64,000 nt of DNA from Streptomyces sp. 846.5 (GTDB lineage Bacteria > Actinomycetota > Actinomycetes > Streptomycetales > Streptomycetaceae): assembly GCF_004365705.1 (NCBI RefSeq), contig NZ_SOBN01000003.1, forward strand, positions 918,501 to 982,500, in the 5' to 3' direction. Made by a program: the position numbers and the translations under genes. Under the pieces are notes generated by a model. It did not search any database, was not told the origin of the DNA, and was given only the letters and a program-made list of their open reading frames with translations. This document shows positions 24,325-32,107 of this stretch, in pieces. The number at the start of each line of letters is the position of its first letter. Within the stretch, counting starts at the first letter, position 1.

Positions 24325-25461
24325 ATGAGGACGGAACTCAGCGAACGGCTCGGAATCGAGCACGCCATCTTCGGCTTCACGCCCTTCCCCGCGGTCGCGG
24401 CGGCCATCACCAGGGCCGGGGGCCTCGGTGTCCTCGGCGCGGTCCGCTACGGCGACGCCGAGGAACTGGCCAAGGACCTCGACTGGATGGACGCCCATGT
24501 CGGCGGACTGCCCTACGGCGTGGACGTGGTCATGCCCGCCAAGAAGGTCGAGAACGTCACCGTCGCCGACGTCGAGGCGATGATCCCCGAAGGACACCGG
24601 GCCTTCGTCCGGGAGACCCTGGCCCGCTACGGCGTCCCGGAGCTCCCCGAGGGCGAGCGCGCCGGCTGGCGGATCACCGGCTGGATGGAGGACGTCGCCC
24701 GCTCGCACGTCGACGTCGCCCTGGAGCACCCGATCAAGCTGCTGGCCAGCGCGCTCGGACATCCCCCGGAGGACGTCATCGCACAGGCGCACGCGGCGGG
24801 CGTGCTGGTGGCGGCGCTCGCGGGGAGCGCCCGCCACGCGCGACACCACGCCGAGGCGGGCATCGACATCGTCGTTGCCCAGGGCCATGAGGCCGGCGGC
24901 CACACCGGGGAGATCGGCACCATGGTGCTGGTCCCCGAGATCGCCGCCGCCGTCGCCCCCATCCCGGTGCTCGCGGCCGGCGGCATCGGCACCGGCGCCC
25001 AGGCGGCGGCCGGGCTCGCGCTGGGCGCGGAGGGAGTCTGGCTCGGCTCGATCTGGCTCACCGTCGCCGAGTCCGAGCTGCGCTCGCCGGTGCTCCGCGC
25101 CAAGCTCCTCGCGGCCGGCTCCGGCGACACCGTCCGCTCCCGCTCGCTGACCGGCAAGCCGGCCCGCCTGCTGCGCACCGAGTGGACCGACGCCTGGGAA
25201 CAGCCGGACAGCCCGGGAACCCTGCCGATGCCGCTGCAGGGACTGCTGGTCGCGGATGCGCTGAGCCGGATCCAGGGTTACGAGACGCCGGAGCTGATCG
25301 GCACGCCGGTGGGCCAGATCGTGGGCCAGATGACCGAGGAACGTCCGGTCGCGGCGGTGATGGACGAGCTGACCCGGGGCTTCGAACGGGCCGTGGCCCG
25401 GCTCGACCGGATCGCGGGCCGGGTCGCGGATGGGGTTTCGGACGGGGAGGCGAGCGTATGA
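24325..25461 (+). CDS. Nitronate monooxygenase / 2-nitropropane dioxygenase family flavoprotein
   Basis: 378 residues with the FMN-binding TIM-barrel pattern: an N-terminal IEHAIFGFTPFPAVAAAITRAGGLGVLG, then DIVVAQGHEAGGHTGEIGT containing the active-site His, and PVLAAGGIGTGAQAAAGLALGAEGVWLGS for the phosphate site. Actinobacterial members include IpdC (Rv3553), a flavoenzyme of steroid ring degradation; whether this is that orthologue cannot be decided by eye. It overlaps the acyl-CoA synthetase gene by ATGA, which favours a role in acyl-CoA catabolism over nitroalkane detoxification. Confidence 0.85.
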   Translation: MRTELSERLGIEHAIFGFTPFPAVAAAITRAGGLGVLGAVRYGDAEELAKDLDWMDAHVGGLPYGVDVVMPAKKVENVTVADVEAMIPEGHRAFVRETLARYGVPELPEGERAGWRITGWMEDVARSHVDVALEHPIKLLASALGHPPEDVIAQAHAAGVLVAALAGSARHARHHAEAGIDIVVAQGHEAGGHTGEIGTMVLVPEIAAAVAPIPVLAAGGIGTGAQAAAGLALGAEGVWLGSIWLTVAESELRSPVLRAKLLAAGSGDTVRSRSLTGKPARLLRTEWTDAWEQPDSPGTLPMPLQGLLVADALSRIQGYETPELIGTPVGQIVGQMTEERPVAAVMDELTRGFERAVARLDRIAGRVADGVSDGEASV

Positions 25462-27017
25462 CCACCGTCCCGGCATCTCCGGTGGGCTTCTGGGCCCAGG
25501 CCGCCGCCGACCCCGACCGGGAGGTGATGATCGCCCCCGACGGCGAGGCCTGGACGGCGGGTCGGCTGCTCGCCGCCGCGAACCGGCTGGTCCACGGGCT
25601 GCGCGAGGCCGGACTCGGTGCGGGCGACGCCTTCGCGGTGGTGCTGCCCAACGGCATCGAGCTGTTCACCGCCTACCTCGCCGCCACCCAGGCCGGCTTC
25701 TACCTCGTCCCGGTCAACCATCACCTGGTGGGCCCGGAGATCGCCTGGATCGTCTCCGACAGCGGCGCCAAGGTGCTGATCGCGCACGAGCGCTTCGCCG
25801 AGGCCGCGACGGCCGCAGCCGACGAGGCCGGGCTGCCCAAGGAGCGCCGCTACGCGGTCGGAGAACTGCCGGGCTTCCGCCCGTACTCCGACCTGCTGGA
25901 GGGGCAGTCCGCCGAGGAGCCGGAGGAGCGTACGGCGGGGTGGGTGATGAACTACACCTCGGGCACGACGGGACGTCCGCGCGGAATCCGACGCCCGCTG
26001 CCGGGACGGCCGCCGGAGCAGACCGCGCTCGGGGGATTCCTCGGCATCTTCGGGATCAGGCCGGCCGGTGGGAACGTGCACCTGGTCTGCTCGCCGCTCT
26101 ACCACACGGCCGTGCTCCAGTTCGCCGCCGCGTCGCTGCACATCGGGCACACGGTGGTGCTGATGGACCGGTGGACGCCGGAGGAGATGCTGCGTCTGAT
26201 CGACCGTCACCGGGTCACCCACACCCATATGGTGCCCACCCAGTTCCACCGCCTGCTCGCCCTGCCACCGGAGACCCGGGCCCGCTACGACGTCTCGTCC
26301 ATGCGCCACGCCATCCACGGCGCGGCCCCCTGCCCCGACCACGTCAAGCGCGCCATGATCGAGTGGTGGGGCGAGAGCGTGGAGGAGTACTACGCGGCCA
26401 GCGAGGGCGGCGGCACCTTCGCCACCGCGAGGGACTGGCTGGAACGTCCGGGCACGGTGGGCAAACCGTGGCCGATCAGCGAGGTCGTTGTCCTGGACGA
26501 GGACGGGAAGCCGGTCCCGGCGGGGGAGTTGGGCACCGTCTACATGAAGATGAGCACCGGCGGCTTCAGCTACCACAAGGACGAGGGCAAGACCCGGCAG
26601 AACCGCGTCGGCGACTTCTTCACCGTCGGCGACCTCGGCCTGCTGGACGCGGACGGTTATCTCTACCTGCGGGACCGCAAGATCGACATGATCATCTCGG
26701 GCGGCGTCAACATCTACCCCGCCGAGATCGAGTCGGCCCTGCTCTCCCACCCGGCAGTCGCGGACGCCGCCGCCTTCGGCATCCCCCACGACGACTGGGG
26801 CGAAGAGGTCAAGGCCGTCATCGAACCCGCCCCGGGCTACGCGGCGGGCCCGGACCTCGCCGCCGACATCCTCGCCCACTGCGAACGCCAACTCGCCGCC
26901 TACAAACGCCCCAAGTCGGTCGACTTCGTGGCGGAACTACCCCGCGACCCCAACGGCAAGCTGTACAAGCGGCGACTGCGGGACCCTTACTGGGAGGGAC
27001 GGACGAGGCAGGTGTGA
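25458..27017 (+). CDS. Acyl-CoA synthetase (FadD-like AMP-forming ligase)
   Basis: 519 residues. ATP-binding motif YTSGTTGRPRG near residue 166, then YYAASEGGG, VGDLGLLDADGYLYLRDRKID and IISGGVNIYPAEIE, and the adenylation lysine in PNGKLYKRRLR at the C-terminus. It would activate a carboxylate to an acyl-CoA. The N-terminus is short and starts directly in the domain. ATG 25458 overlaps the upstream stop. A long GC-rich non-coding stretch follows, so this ends the operon. Substrate unknown; the neighbour and the motif at 24267 hint at steroid- or fatty-acid-like compounds. Confidence 0.9.
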   Translation: MTTVPASPVGFWAQAAADPDREVMIAPDGEAWTAGRLLAAANRLVHGLREAGLGAGDAFAVVLPNGIELFTAYLAATQAGFYLVPVNHHLVGPEIAWIVSDSGAKVLIAHERFAEAATAAADEAGLPKERRYAVGELPGFRPYSDLLEGQSAEEPEERTAGWVMNYTSGTTGRPRGIRRPLPGRPPEQTALGGFLGIFGIRPAGGNVHLVCSPLYHTAVLQFAAASLHIGHTVVLMDRWTPEEMLRLIDRHRVTHTHMVPTQFHRLLALPPETRARYDVSSMRHAIHGAAPCPDHVKRAMIEWWGESVEEYYAASEGGGTFATARDWLERPGTVGKPWPISEVVVLDEDGKPVPAGELGTVYMKMSTGGFSYHKDEGKTRQNRVGDFFTVGDLGLLDADGYLYLRDRKIDMIISGGVNIYPAEIESALLSHPAVADAAAFGIPHDDWGEEVKAVIEPAPGYAAGPDLAADILAHCERQLAAYKRPKSVDFVAELPRDPNGKLYKRRLRDPYWEGRTRQV

Positions 27018-27316
27018 GGGGGCTGGGGTGAGCGGCGGGGGAGGCGGGGCGGCGTCCGTCGCTGCGGGCGGGGCTCCTCGGGCGACCGAGCCCCCGTCCG
27101 GACGCCGTCTCCGACGGGCGCGGTTGCTCCCGGTGATCCGCCGTCGCCTCCGTGGGGCGCGTCGGTTGGTGCCGGGCTGGGGTGGCTCGCTGTCGCTCGC
27201 GACAACCACGAGGAGCGGGGGCGGTGCGTGGGGCGTGCGTTGCTGGGTGGCGCGCCGGTGCTTTTCCAGGGGCGGAGCTGCAGAAACGTTCCCGCGCGGT
27301 GCCTTCGGCTGAACTC

Positions 27317-27532
27317 GGGTCACTTTTGGTACGCCGGGTCACTCTTGGTACACGTATCTCTGGATGAATCGGACATAACGGCAAGATCAAGTGACACCTT
27401 GTCCCGAAAGTGACCCCGGTTCACGCCTTTTGGGGTCACTCACCCTACTTTATTGTCACTCGTTCCACGATTCGTGACCGCTATGTCCGATATGATATCA
27501 GGTCAGTGACCCAAAAGTGGGGTGAGTGACCC
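27317..27532. repeat. 216-bp pseudo-palindromic element with six GGGTCACT boxes
   Basis: GGGTCACT occurs on the plus strand at 27317, 27336 and 27433, and on the minus strand at 27409-27416, 27505-27512 and 27525-27532. A 14-bp inverted repeat (ATCGGACATAACGG at 27368-27381 against CCGCTATGTCCGAT at 27478-27491, one mismatch) lies inside. All pairs are symmetric about roughly 27425-27430. The left end also has a 19-bp-spaced direct repeat GGGTCACTYTTGGTAC. No transposase is present. It could be a MITE-like element with arrayed ends of the IS21 type, or a multi-site protein-binding locus. Confidence 0.6.
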
Positions 27533-27590
27533 TAATTGCCCGCCCCGCGCCCTTAGGGAGCGTTTCGCGCCGGGCCGGGGCCGCCCCGTA

Positions 27591-27640
27591 CCCCTGTCGC
27601 GCGGCGAAGCCGCTTCTGTCCGGGCGTGAGCCCGGGAGAT
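27591..27640 (+). repeat. 50-bp direct repeat, copy A
   Basis: Begins CCCCTGTCGCGCGGCG and ends CCCGGGAGAT; 47 of 50 bases match copy B, 147 bp downstream. It contains two small hairpins (GCGGC-GAA-GCCGC and CCGGGC-GTGA-GCCCGG). Weaker similarity extends upstream to about 27561. Confidence 0.7.
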
Positions 27641-27737
27641 GGCGGCCAATTCGCCCCACCACGCGCTGCCGTTGCAACCCTGGAGCGCCACTCCCGCCCA
27701 CCGCCGAACGCTTCGCGCCAGAGCGCCCCGCCCCCGG

Positions 27738-27787
27738 CCCCTGTCGCGCGGCGGAGCCGCTTCTGTCCGGGCGAGAGCCCGGGAGAC
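27738..27787 (+). repeat. 50-bp direct repeat, copy B
   Basis: Second copy of the unit at 27591, three mismatches. Weaker similarity flanks it from 27709 to about 27826, ending with GTTGCCGTTGCA, also present near 27670. The tandem arrangement suggests duplication of an intergenic unit. Confidence 0.7.
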
Positions 27788-27851
27788 GGTGGCTGAGTCG
27801 CACTGCATGCGTTGCCGTTGCAGGCGTCGGGCGTCTCGCCTGCCGACTGGG

Positions 27852-28388
27852 CTAGCCGGCCGCGCCGGCCGCGACGCGGTAGGCGCTGCCGTCGGGGCTG
27901 CGGGTCAGCAGGTGGGCGTCGACGAGGTAGCGGCGGAGGGCCGAGGGGTCGTCCCAGTACTGCCGGAGGGCGATGTTGACCTCGGGCTCGCCGTAGGTGA
28001 CGCCGGGCTCGAAGGCGCGGCGGGTCAGGTATGCGAGCAGGGCCTGGCGGCGGGCCGGGCGGACCGGCATGGCGGTGAGCCGTCCGTCCTTGAACAACTG
28101 CGCGGTCGTCTCGTCCGATTCCTCGGAGGCTGCGGCCGCAGGCGCGGGGCGCAGCGCCTCGCCGAAGGCGTCGGTCCGGGCGACGGCCCTGGTGCCGTCC
28201 TCGCTCAGCTCGGCCAGGCCGGACTGCAGCAGGCGGCTGAGCTGCTTGGCCGTCGCAGGATCCTCGCCGCGCAGCGCCTCGGCGTCGAGCCCCGGTGCAC
28301 CGGCGAGCACCAGTCGGGCGTGCAGGCGAAGGCGGCCGAGGTCCGCCAGGGCCGAGGCGAGCGGGGCGAGGGCGGCGAGCTGCGTCAT
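27852..28388 (-). CDS. DUF2087 domain-containing protein
   Basis: 178 residues. The C-terminal 75 residues (FKDGRLTAMPVRPARRQALLAYL, then VTYGEPEVNIALRQYWDDPSALRRYLVDAHLLTRSPDGS) match DUF2087, often found fused to or near ArsR-type regulators. The N-terminal 90 residues are helical (ASALADLGRLRLHARLVLAG), compatible with a winged-helix DNA-binding domain. It may thus be a regulator, but no ligand or target is evident. ATG 28388 has AAGGAA 6-11 bases upstream; an upstream in-frame ATG at 28598 would run through the divergent promoter region. Confidence 0.75.
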   Translation of the reverse strand: MTQLAALAPLASALADLGRLRLHARLVLAGAPGLDAEALRGEDPATAKQLSRLLQSGLAELSEDGTRAVARTDAFGEALRPAPAAAASEESDETTAQLFKDGRLTAMPVRPARRQALLAYLTRRAFEPGVTYGEPEVNIALRQYWDDPSALRRYLVDAHLLTRSPDGSAYRVAAGAAG

Positions 28389-28566
28389 CGAGGGTTCCTT
28401 AGGTAGTGGCGACCCGGTCACGTTAGGCGGACCCGGTCCGGGCACGCCATGGAATTTCCCGAGGTGTCCGGGAGAGGGGCGAGGTGGAACCGCCTGGAGC
28501 GGTAGGTCATCCTTCTGCTCATAGATCGACTGCCGCTGGGTGGTCGGCGTGGGAACGGGGGGCGTC

Positions 28567-29010
28567 ATGGACAACGCAGTGGGAGCCTTCGGGCTCATGT
28601 TCGGGCTGGTCGGGCTGATATGCGCACTGGGTGGGATCGCCGGGGGCGTGACGCTGATCAGACGTGCGATCGTGCATCGGCGGGCCCTCAGCTACGGTGT
28701 GCCGGCCGAGGCCCGGTGCCTGGACACCTACGTCACCAGCAACTCGGAGGGCAGCAACACCCGGCATGTGATCCTGGGCTTCACCACCCGGGAGGGTCGG
28801 GACGTCCGGTTCGAGCCCGTGGGCATGTCGCGGACGCTGGTGGCCGGGGACTTCGTCGCGGTCCGTTACCTCCCGGAGAAGCCGGAGAAGGCCGCTGTCG
28901 TCGGCTCGGGTGGTGCCGGTGCGATGGTTGCGCTGGTGCTGGGGCTGGTGTTCTGTCTGGTCTTCACCCTGGCCGGTCTGATGTTTGCGGCGGGCGGATT
29001 CGGCTTCTGA
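28567..29010 (+). CDS. DUF3592-like membrane protein
   Basis: 147 residues: an N-terminal membrane helix (FGLMFGLVGLICALGGIAGGVTLI), a roughly 70-residue beta-rich domain (AEARCLDTYV, VILGFTTREGRDVRFEP, VAGDFVAVRYLPEKPEKAAV), and a C-terminal helix (GAMVALVLGLVFCLVFTLAGLMF). This layout is that of DUF3592 proteins of unknown role. ATG 28567 is chosen as the first residue ahead of the helix. It is convergent with the fadD19-like gene, 29 bp away. Confidence 0.78.
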   Translation: MDNAVGAFGLMFGLVGLICALGGIAGGVTLIRRAIVHRRALSYGVPAEARCLDTYVTSNSEGSNTRHVILGFTTREGRDVRFEPVGMSRTLVAGDFVAVRYLPEKPEKAAVVGSGGAGAMVALVLGLVFCLVFTLAGLMFAAGGFGF

Positions 29011-29039
29011 ATCCTCGCCATGGATGCCGCTGCTCGGGC

Positions 29040-30662
29040 CTACCGGGCAACCAGGTCCTGCGCCCAGCGCATGTCCGGTTTGCCGGTCGGGGTGCGCTGC
29101 ACCTGGGAGACCAGGTGCAGTCTGCGCGGGACCTTGTAGCCGGCCAGGTGCGCCCGGCAGTGGTCCTGGAGCTGTTGCAGCGTCAACTCCTCCGTGTCGG
29201 GCCGGGTCTGGACCAGGGCGACCACGGTCTCGCCCCAGCGCTCGTCGGCTGCGCCGACGACCACGGTGTCGTACACGGCGGGGTGGCCCTTGATCACCGA
29301 CTCGACCTCCTCCGGGAAGATCTTCTCCCCGCCGGAGTTGATGCAGGAGGAGCCGCGTCCCAGCAGGGTGATCCTGCCGTCCTCCTCGCGCACCGCCCAG
29401 TCGCCGGGGACCGCGTAGCGGGTTCCGTCGGGTGCGGTACGGAACACCTCGGCGCTCTTCACCGGGTCGCCCAGGTAGCGCAGCGGGACGTTGCCCCGGC
29501 GGGCGAGTCGGCCGACCACCCCGGCGGGCAGCGGGTTGAGGTCGTCGTCCAGGACCTCGGAGTCGCCGATCGCGGTGGTGGTGACCCCGGCCCGTTCGCC
29601 GGTTTCGCCGTGGTACTGGCTGACGCCGCCGGCGCCGCCCTCCGAGGAGCCGATGGCGTCGCTCAGGTAGAGGTTGGGGAAGCGGTCCAGGAAGCGCTGC
29701 TTCACCGTGGTGGAGAACAGGGCCGCGCTGCTGACCAGGCCGAAGAGGGAGGTGAGGTCGTAGTCGGCGTCCGCCGCGTCCAGGGCCTCGATCAGCGGAC
29801 GGCCCATGGCGTCGCCCGTGATCATGATCAGGTTGATCTTTTCCGCCTCGGTCAGCGCCCAGACCCGGCTCGGGTCGAAGCGGTCCAGCAGGACCGCCCG
29901 GTTGCCCCGGAACAGCTGCTGCATCAGGCCCCACTGGGTGGCGCCGTGCATCAGCGGGGCGATCGGAAAGAAGGTGAGCTGGTTGTCGTAGGCGGTGGTG
30001 ACGATCTCCTGCGGCGTCGCCATCCGGTGTCCGTTGGTGACGTCGATGCCGCCGCCGAGGGCGAAGAACACGTCCTCCTGCCGCCAGACCACGCCCTTGG
30101 GCAGGCCGGTCGTGCCCCCGGTGAAGAGCAGGTAGTGGTCGTCCCCCGAGCGCGGGGCGAAGTCGCGTCGGGGTGAGCCCGAGGCCATCGCCTTCTCGAA
30201 GGGGAACGCCGGGAGCGCCTCCGCGCCGCCCTTGCCGTCGCCGTTGCCGTCCTCGATCACCAGCAGGTGGCGCAGGCCGGGCAAGCCCGGGAGCACTGCG
30301 GCGACCTGGGCCGCGAACTGCTCGTGGAAGATCATCACTGCCGGCTCGGCCATGGCCAGCAGATAGCTCAGCTCGTCCGCGACATAGCGGTAGTTGACGT
30401 TGACGCAGACCGCCCGGATCTTGCAGATCGCGAGCAGCGACTCCACCCACTCGGCCCGGTTCAGCGCATAGACGCAGACCCGGTCCCCGGCGCCGACGCC
30501 CAGCTCCTGCAGGTGATGGGCGAGCCGGTTGGCGCGCTCGTCGAGCTCGGCGAAGGTGCGCCGTTGCACCCCGGGCCCGTCGGCGCGGGCGCAGGTGATC
30601 GCCTCACGTGCGGGGAAGTGGTCAACCGCTTGCTCGAACAGATCGGCCAGGTTGAATTCCAT
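29040..30662 (-). CDS. fadD19: Acyl-CoA synthetase, FadD19-like (steroid side-chain activating)
   Basis: 540 residues. Ligase motifs LLFTGGTTGLPKGVVWRQED near residue 173, SDAIGSSEGG and GRGSSCINSGGEKIFPEEVE are complete, with the catalytic Lys in PTGKPDMRWA. The phrase KGVVWRQEDVFFALGG is typical of FadD19/FadD17-type ligases; FadD19 activates C24/C26 steroid acids with CoA. Gene order supports this: in mycobacteria fadD19 is divergent from echA19 and followed across the promoter by DUF35 and ltp genes, as here. ATG 30662 starts at the domain. The KstR-type operator at 30746 lies in the shared promoter. Confidence 0.85.
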   Translation of the reverse strand: MEFNLADLFEQAVDHFPAREAITCARADGPGVQRRTFAELDERANRLAHHLQELGVGAGDRVCVYALNRAEWVESLLAICKIRAVCVNVNYRYVADELSYLLAMAEPAVMIFHEQFAAQVAAVLPGLPGLRHLLVIEDGNGDGKGGAEALPAFPFEKAMASGSPRRDFAPRSGDDHYLLFTGGTTGLPKGVVWRQEDVFFALGGGIDVTNGHRMATPQEIVTTAYDNQLTFFPIAPLMHGATQWGLMQQLFRGNRAVLLDRFDPSRVWALTEAEKINLIMITGDAMGRPLIEALDAADADYDLTSLFGLVSSAALFSTTVKQRFLDRFPNLYLSDAIGSSEGGAGGVSQYHGETGERAGVTTTAIGDSEVLDDDLNPLPAGVVGRLARRGNVPLRYLGDPVKSAEVFRTAPDGTRYAVPGDWAVREEDGRITLLGRGSSCINSGGEKIFPEEVESVIKGHPAVYDTVVVGAADERWGETVVALVQTRPDTEELTLQQLQDHCRAHLAGYKVPRRLHLVSQVQRTPTGKPDMRWAQDLVAR

Positions 30663-30745
30663 GCGCGGAGAGTAGGAGCCGCAGGTGGAGAACTCCAGAG
30701 CGGTGACGCCCTTGCTCGTACCTCTTGCGGGCCCTGGACAAAGAC

Positions 30746-30759
30746 TGCAACCTGTTCTA
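30746..30759. promoter_or_regulatory. KstR-type operator in the fadD19-echA19 divergent promoter
   Basis: TGCAACCTGTTCTA fits TnnAACnnGTTnnA at all eight fixed positions. It lies 83 bp from the fadD19-like start and 50 bp from the echA19-like start, so one bound KstR dimer could repress both directions. Confidence 0.72.
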
Positions 30760-30762
30760 GAT

Positions 30763-30777
30763 CTGACGGTGTGTCAA
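30763..30777. promoter_or_regulatory. CTGAC-N5-GTCA inverted repeat, copy 2
   Basis: CTGACGGTGTGTCAA begins four bases after the KstR-type operator. It has the same CTGAC and GTCA half-sites and 5-nt spacing as the copy at 8686, which also sits next to a KstR-type site. Confidence 0.45.
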
Positions 30778-30780
30778 AAA

Positions 30781-30792
30781 GTGATGCATCAC
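30781..30792. promoter_or_regulatory. 12-bp perfect palindrome upstream of echA19
   Basis: GTGATGCATCAC, 18 bp before the ATG, directly ahead of the GGAG ribosome binding site. It could be a third operator or a structured 5' leader. It contains an ATG that opens no long frame. Confidence 0.4.
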
Positions 30793-30809
30793 AAGCGGAG
30801 GGCTCCGGC

Positions 30810-31613
30810 ATGACCGGCACTGAACACCTCAGCACGGAGCGGCACGGGGCCACCCTGGTGCTCACCCTGAACCGGCCCGAGGCCAAGAACGCGTTCTCGA
30901 TCCCGATGCTGGTCGGGCTGCACGACGCCTGGCTGGAGGCCGACGCCGACGACGGCGTCCGCTCCGTCGTGCTGACCGGCGCCGGTGGCGCCTTCTGCGC
31001 CGGGATGGACCTCAAGGCCCTGGCCGGTGGCGGGTTCAGCGAGGACGACCCCTACCGGGCCCGCCTCAAGGCCGACCCGGACCTGCACTGGAAGGCGATG
31101 CTGCGGCACTACCGTCCGCGCAAGCCGGTGATCGCCGCCGTCGAGGGCGTCTGTGTGGCCGGGGGGACCGAGGTCCTGCAGGCCACCGACATCCGGGTGG
31201 CCGCCGAGTCGGCGACCTTCGGCCTGTTCGAGGTGCGCCGCGGGCTGTTCCCGGTGGGCGGTTCCACGGTCCGGCTGCAGCACCAGATCCCGCGCACCCA
31301 CGCGCTGGAGATGCTGCTCACCGGACGCCGCTACACCGCCGCCGAGGCCCGCGACATCGGCCTGGTCGGCAGCGTCGTCCCCGACGGCAGCGCGCTCAAG
31401 CGCGCCCTGGAGCTCGCCGAGGCCGTCAACGAGGCGGCGCCGCTGGCCGTCGAGGCCGTCAAGCGCTCGGTCTACGAGACGGCGGACCTCGGCGAGGAGG
31501 CCGGGCTGGCCCGGGAGCTGGAGATCGGCTGGCCGATCTTCGCCACCGAGGACGCCAAGGAGGGCCCCCGGGCCTTCGCCGAGCACCGCGCCCCCGTCTA
31601 CCGCCGCCACTGA
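30810..31613 (+). CDS. echA19: Enoyl-CoA hydratase, EchA19-like
   Basis: 267 residues of the crotonase family. The oxyanion hole is seen in GGAFCAGMDLKAL and VCVAGGTEVL; the two catalytic glutamates fit E in GGTEVL and E in FGLFEVRRGLFPVGG. It would hydrate the 24-carbon steroid enoyl-CoA in side-chain beta-oxidation. ATG 30810 has GCGGAGGG 7-14 bases upstream. It starts the plus-strand operon with two DUF35 proteins and two thiolase-like proteins, in the order of the mycobacterial echA19-ltp4-ltp3 locus. Confidence 0.85.
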   Translation: MTGTEHLSTERHGATLVLTLNRPEAKNAFSIPMLVGLHDAWLEADADDGVRSVVLTGAGGAFCAGMDLKALAGGGFSEDDPYRARLKADPDLHWKAMLRHYRPRKPVIAAVEGVCVAGGTEVLQATDIRVAAESATFGLFEVRRGLFPVGGSTVRLQHQIPRTHALEMLLTGRRYTAAEARDIGLVGSVVPDGSALKRALELAEAVNEAAPLAVEAVKRSVYETADLGEEAGLARELEIGWPIFATEDAKEGPRAFAEHRAPVYRRH

Positions 31614-31627
31614 GGAGGGACAGCGCC

Positions 31628-32107
31628 ATGTCCGACGTGCAGAAGACAGAAGTGCTCAGCGCCCCCCTGGTCGTCGAGTTCCCCTTCACCCGCTCCACCG
31701 GTCCGGTCATCGGGGCCTTCCTCACCGGGCTGCGCGAACGCGTGGTCCTGGGCATCCGCGGCAGCGACGGCCGGGTGCTGTGCCCGCCCGCCGAGTACGA
31801 CCCGGTCACCGCCGAGGAGTTGGACCAGCTGGTGGCCCTGCCCGGCACCGGCACCGTCACCACCTGGGCCTGGAACGAGCGCCCCCGGCCGTACCAGCCG
31901 CTGGACCGGCCCTTCGCCTGGGCGCTGGTCCGGCTGGACGGCGCGGACACCGCGATGCTGCACGCCCTGGACGCGCCGCCGCCGGACAGCGGCGATCCGC
32001 GCGCCGTCCGCACCGGGCTGCGGGTGACCGTCCGTTGGGCCGAGCAGCGGACCGGCGCGATCACCGACATCGCCTGCTTCGAGCCGCTTCGCGAGGGGGA
32101 GGAATGA
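31628..32107 (+). CDS. DUF35 OB-fold protein without zinc ribbon
   Basis: 159 residues. The OB-fold pattern of DUF35 proteins is visible (GTGTVTTWAWNERPRPYQPLDRPFAWALVRLDGADTAMLHAL, then VRTGLRVTVRWAEQRTGAITDIACFEP). The N-terminal rubredoxin-like zinc ribbon is degenerate: VLGIRGSDGRVLCPPAEYDP retains one Cys. DUF35 proteins bind thiolase-like partners and help them act on acyl-CoA; here two thiolase-like proteins follow. It overlaps the next DUF35 gene by ATGA. AGGAGGG lies 11-17 bases before ATG 31628. Confidence 0.8.
   Translation: MSDVQKTEVLSAPLVVEFPFTRSTGPVIGAFLTGLRERVVLGIRGSDGRVLCPPAEYDPVTAEELDQLVALPGTGTVTTWAWNERPRPYQPLDRPFAWALVRLDGADTAMLHALDAPPPDSGDPRAVRTGLRVTVRWAEQRTGAITDIACFEPLREGEE

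Larger units (their letters stand above)
27018..27851. other. 834-bp gene-free interval
   Basis: No open frame here has plausible composition; the frames present are Arg/Gly/Pro-rich and overlap each other. The first 300 bp are GC-rich and featureless. From 27317 to 27532 the base composition drops and a mirror-symmetric repeat cluster appears. From about 27560 to 27830 two diverged copies of a roughly 120-bp unit follow. The interval separates the FadD operon from a convergent DUF2087 gene. Confidence 0.7.

Noticed and set aside
25182..25457. Extended N-terminus of the FadD-like protein
   Set aside because: Lies inside the nitronate monooxygenase gene in another frame; ATG 25458 with ATGA coupling is the natural start.
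22978..25476. 832-residue minus-strand open frame across the kinase and nitronate monooxygenase genes
   Set aside because: Spans two well-supported plus-strand genes and their gap, and has no recognisable domain; a high-GC shadow.
27317..27532. CRISPR-like array
   Set aside because: The repeats are 8-16 bp, on both strands and unevenly spaced, without uniform spacers or cas genes.
27498..27808. Two overlapping minus-strand frames of about 100 residues in the repeat region
   Set aside because: They arise from the two copies of the 50-bp repeat read in two frames (GSRPDRSG...AARQG twice in each); no ribosome binding site or coding-type composition.
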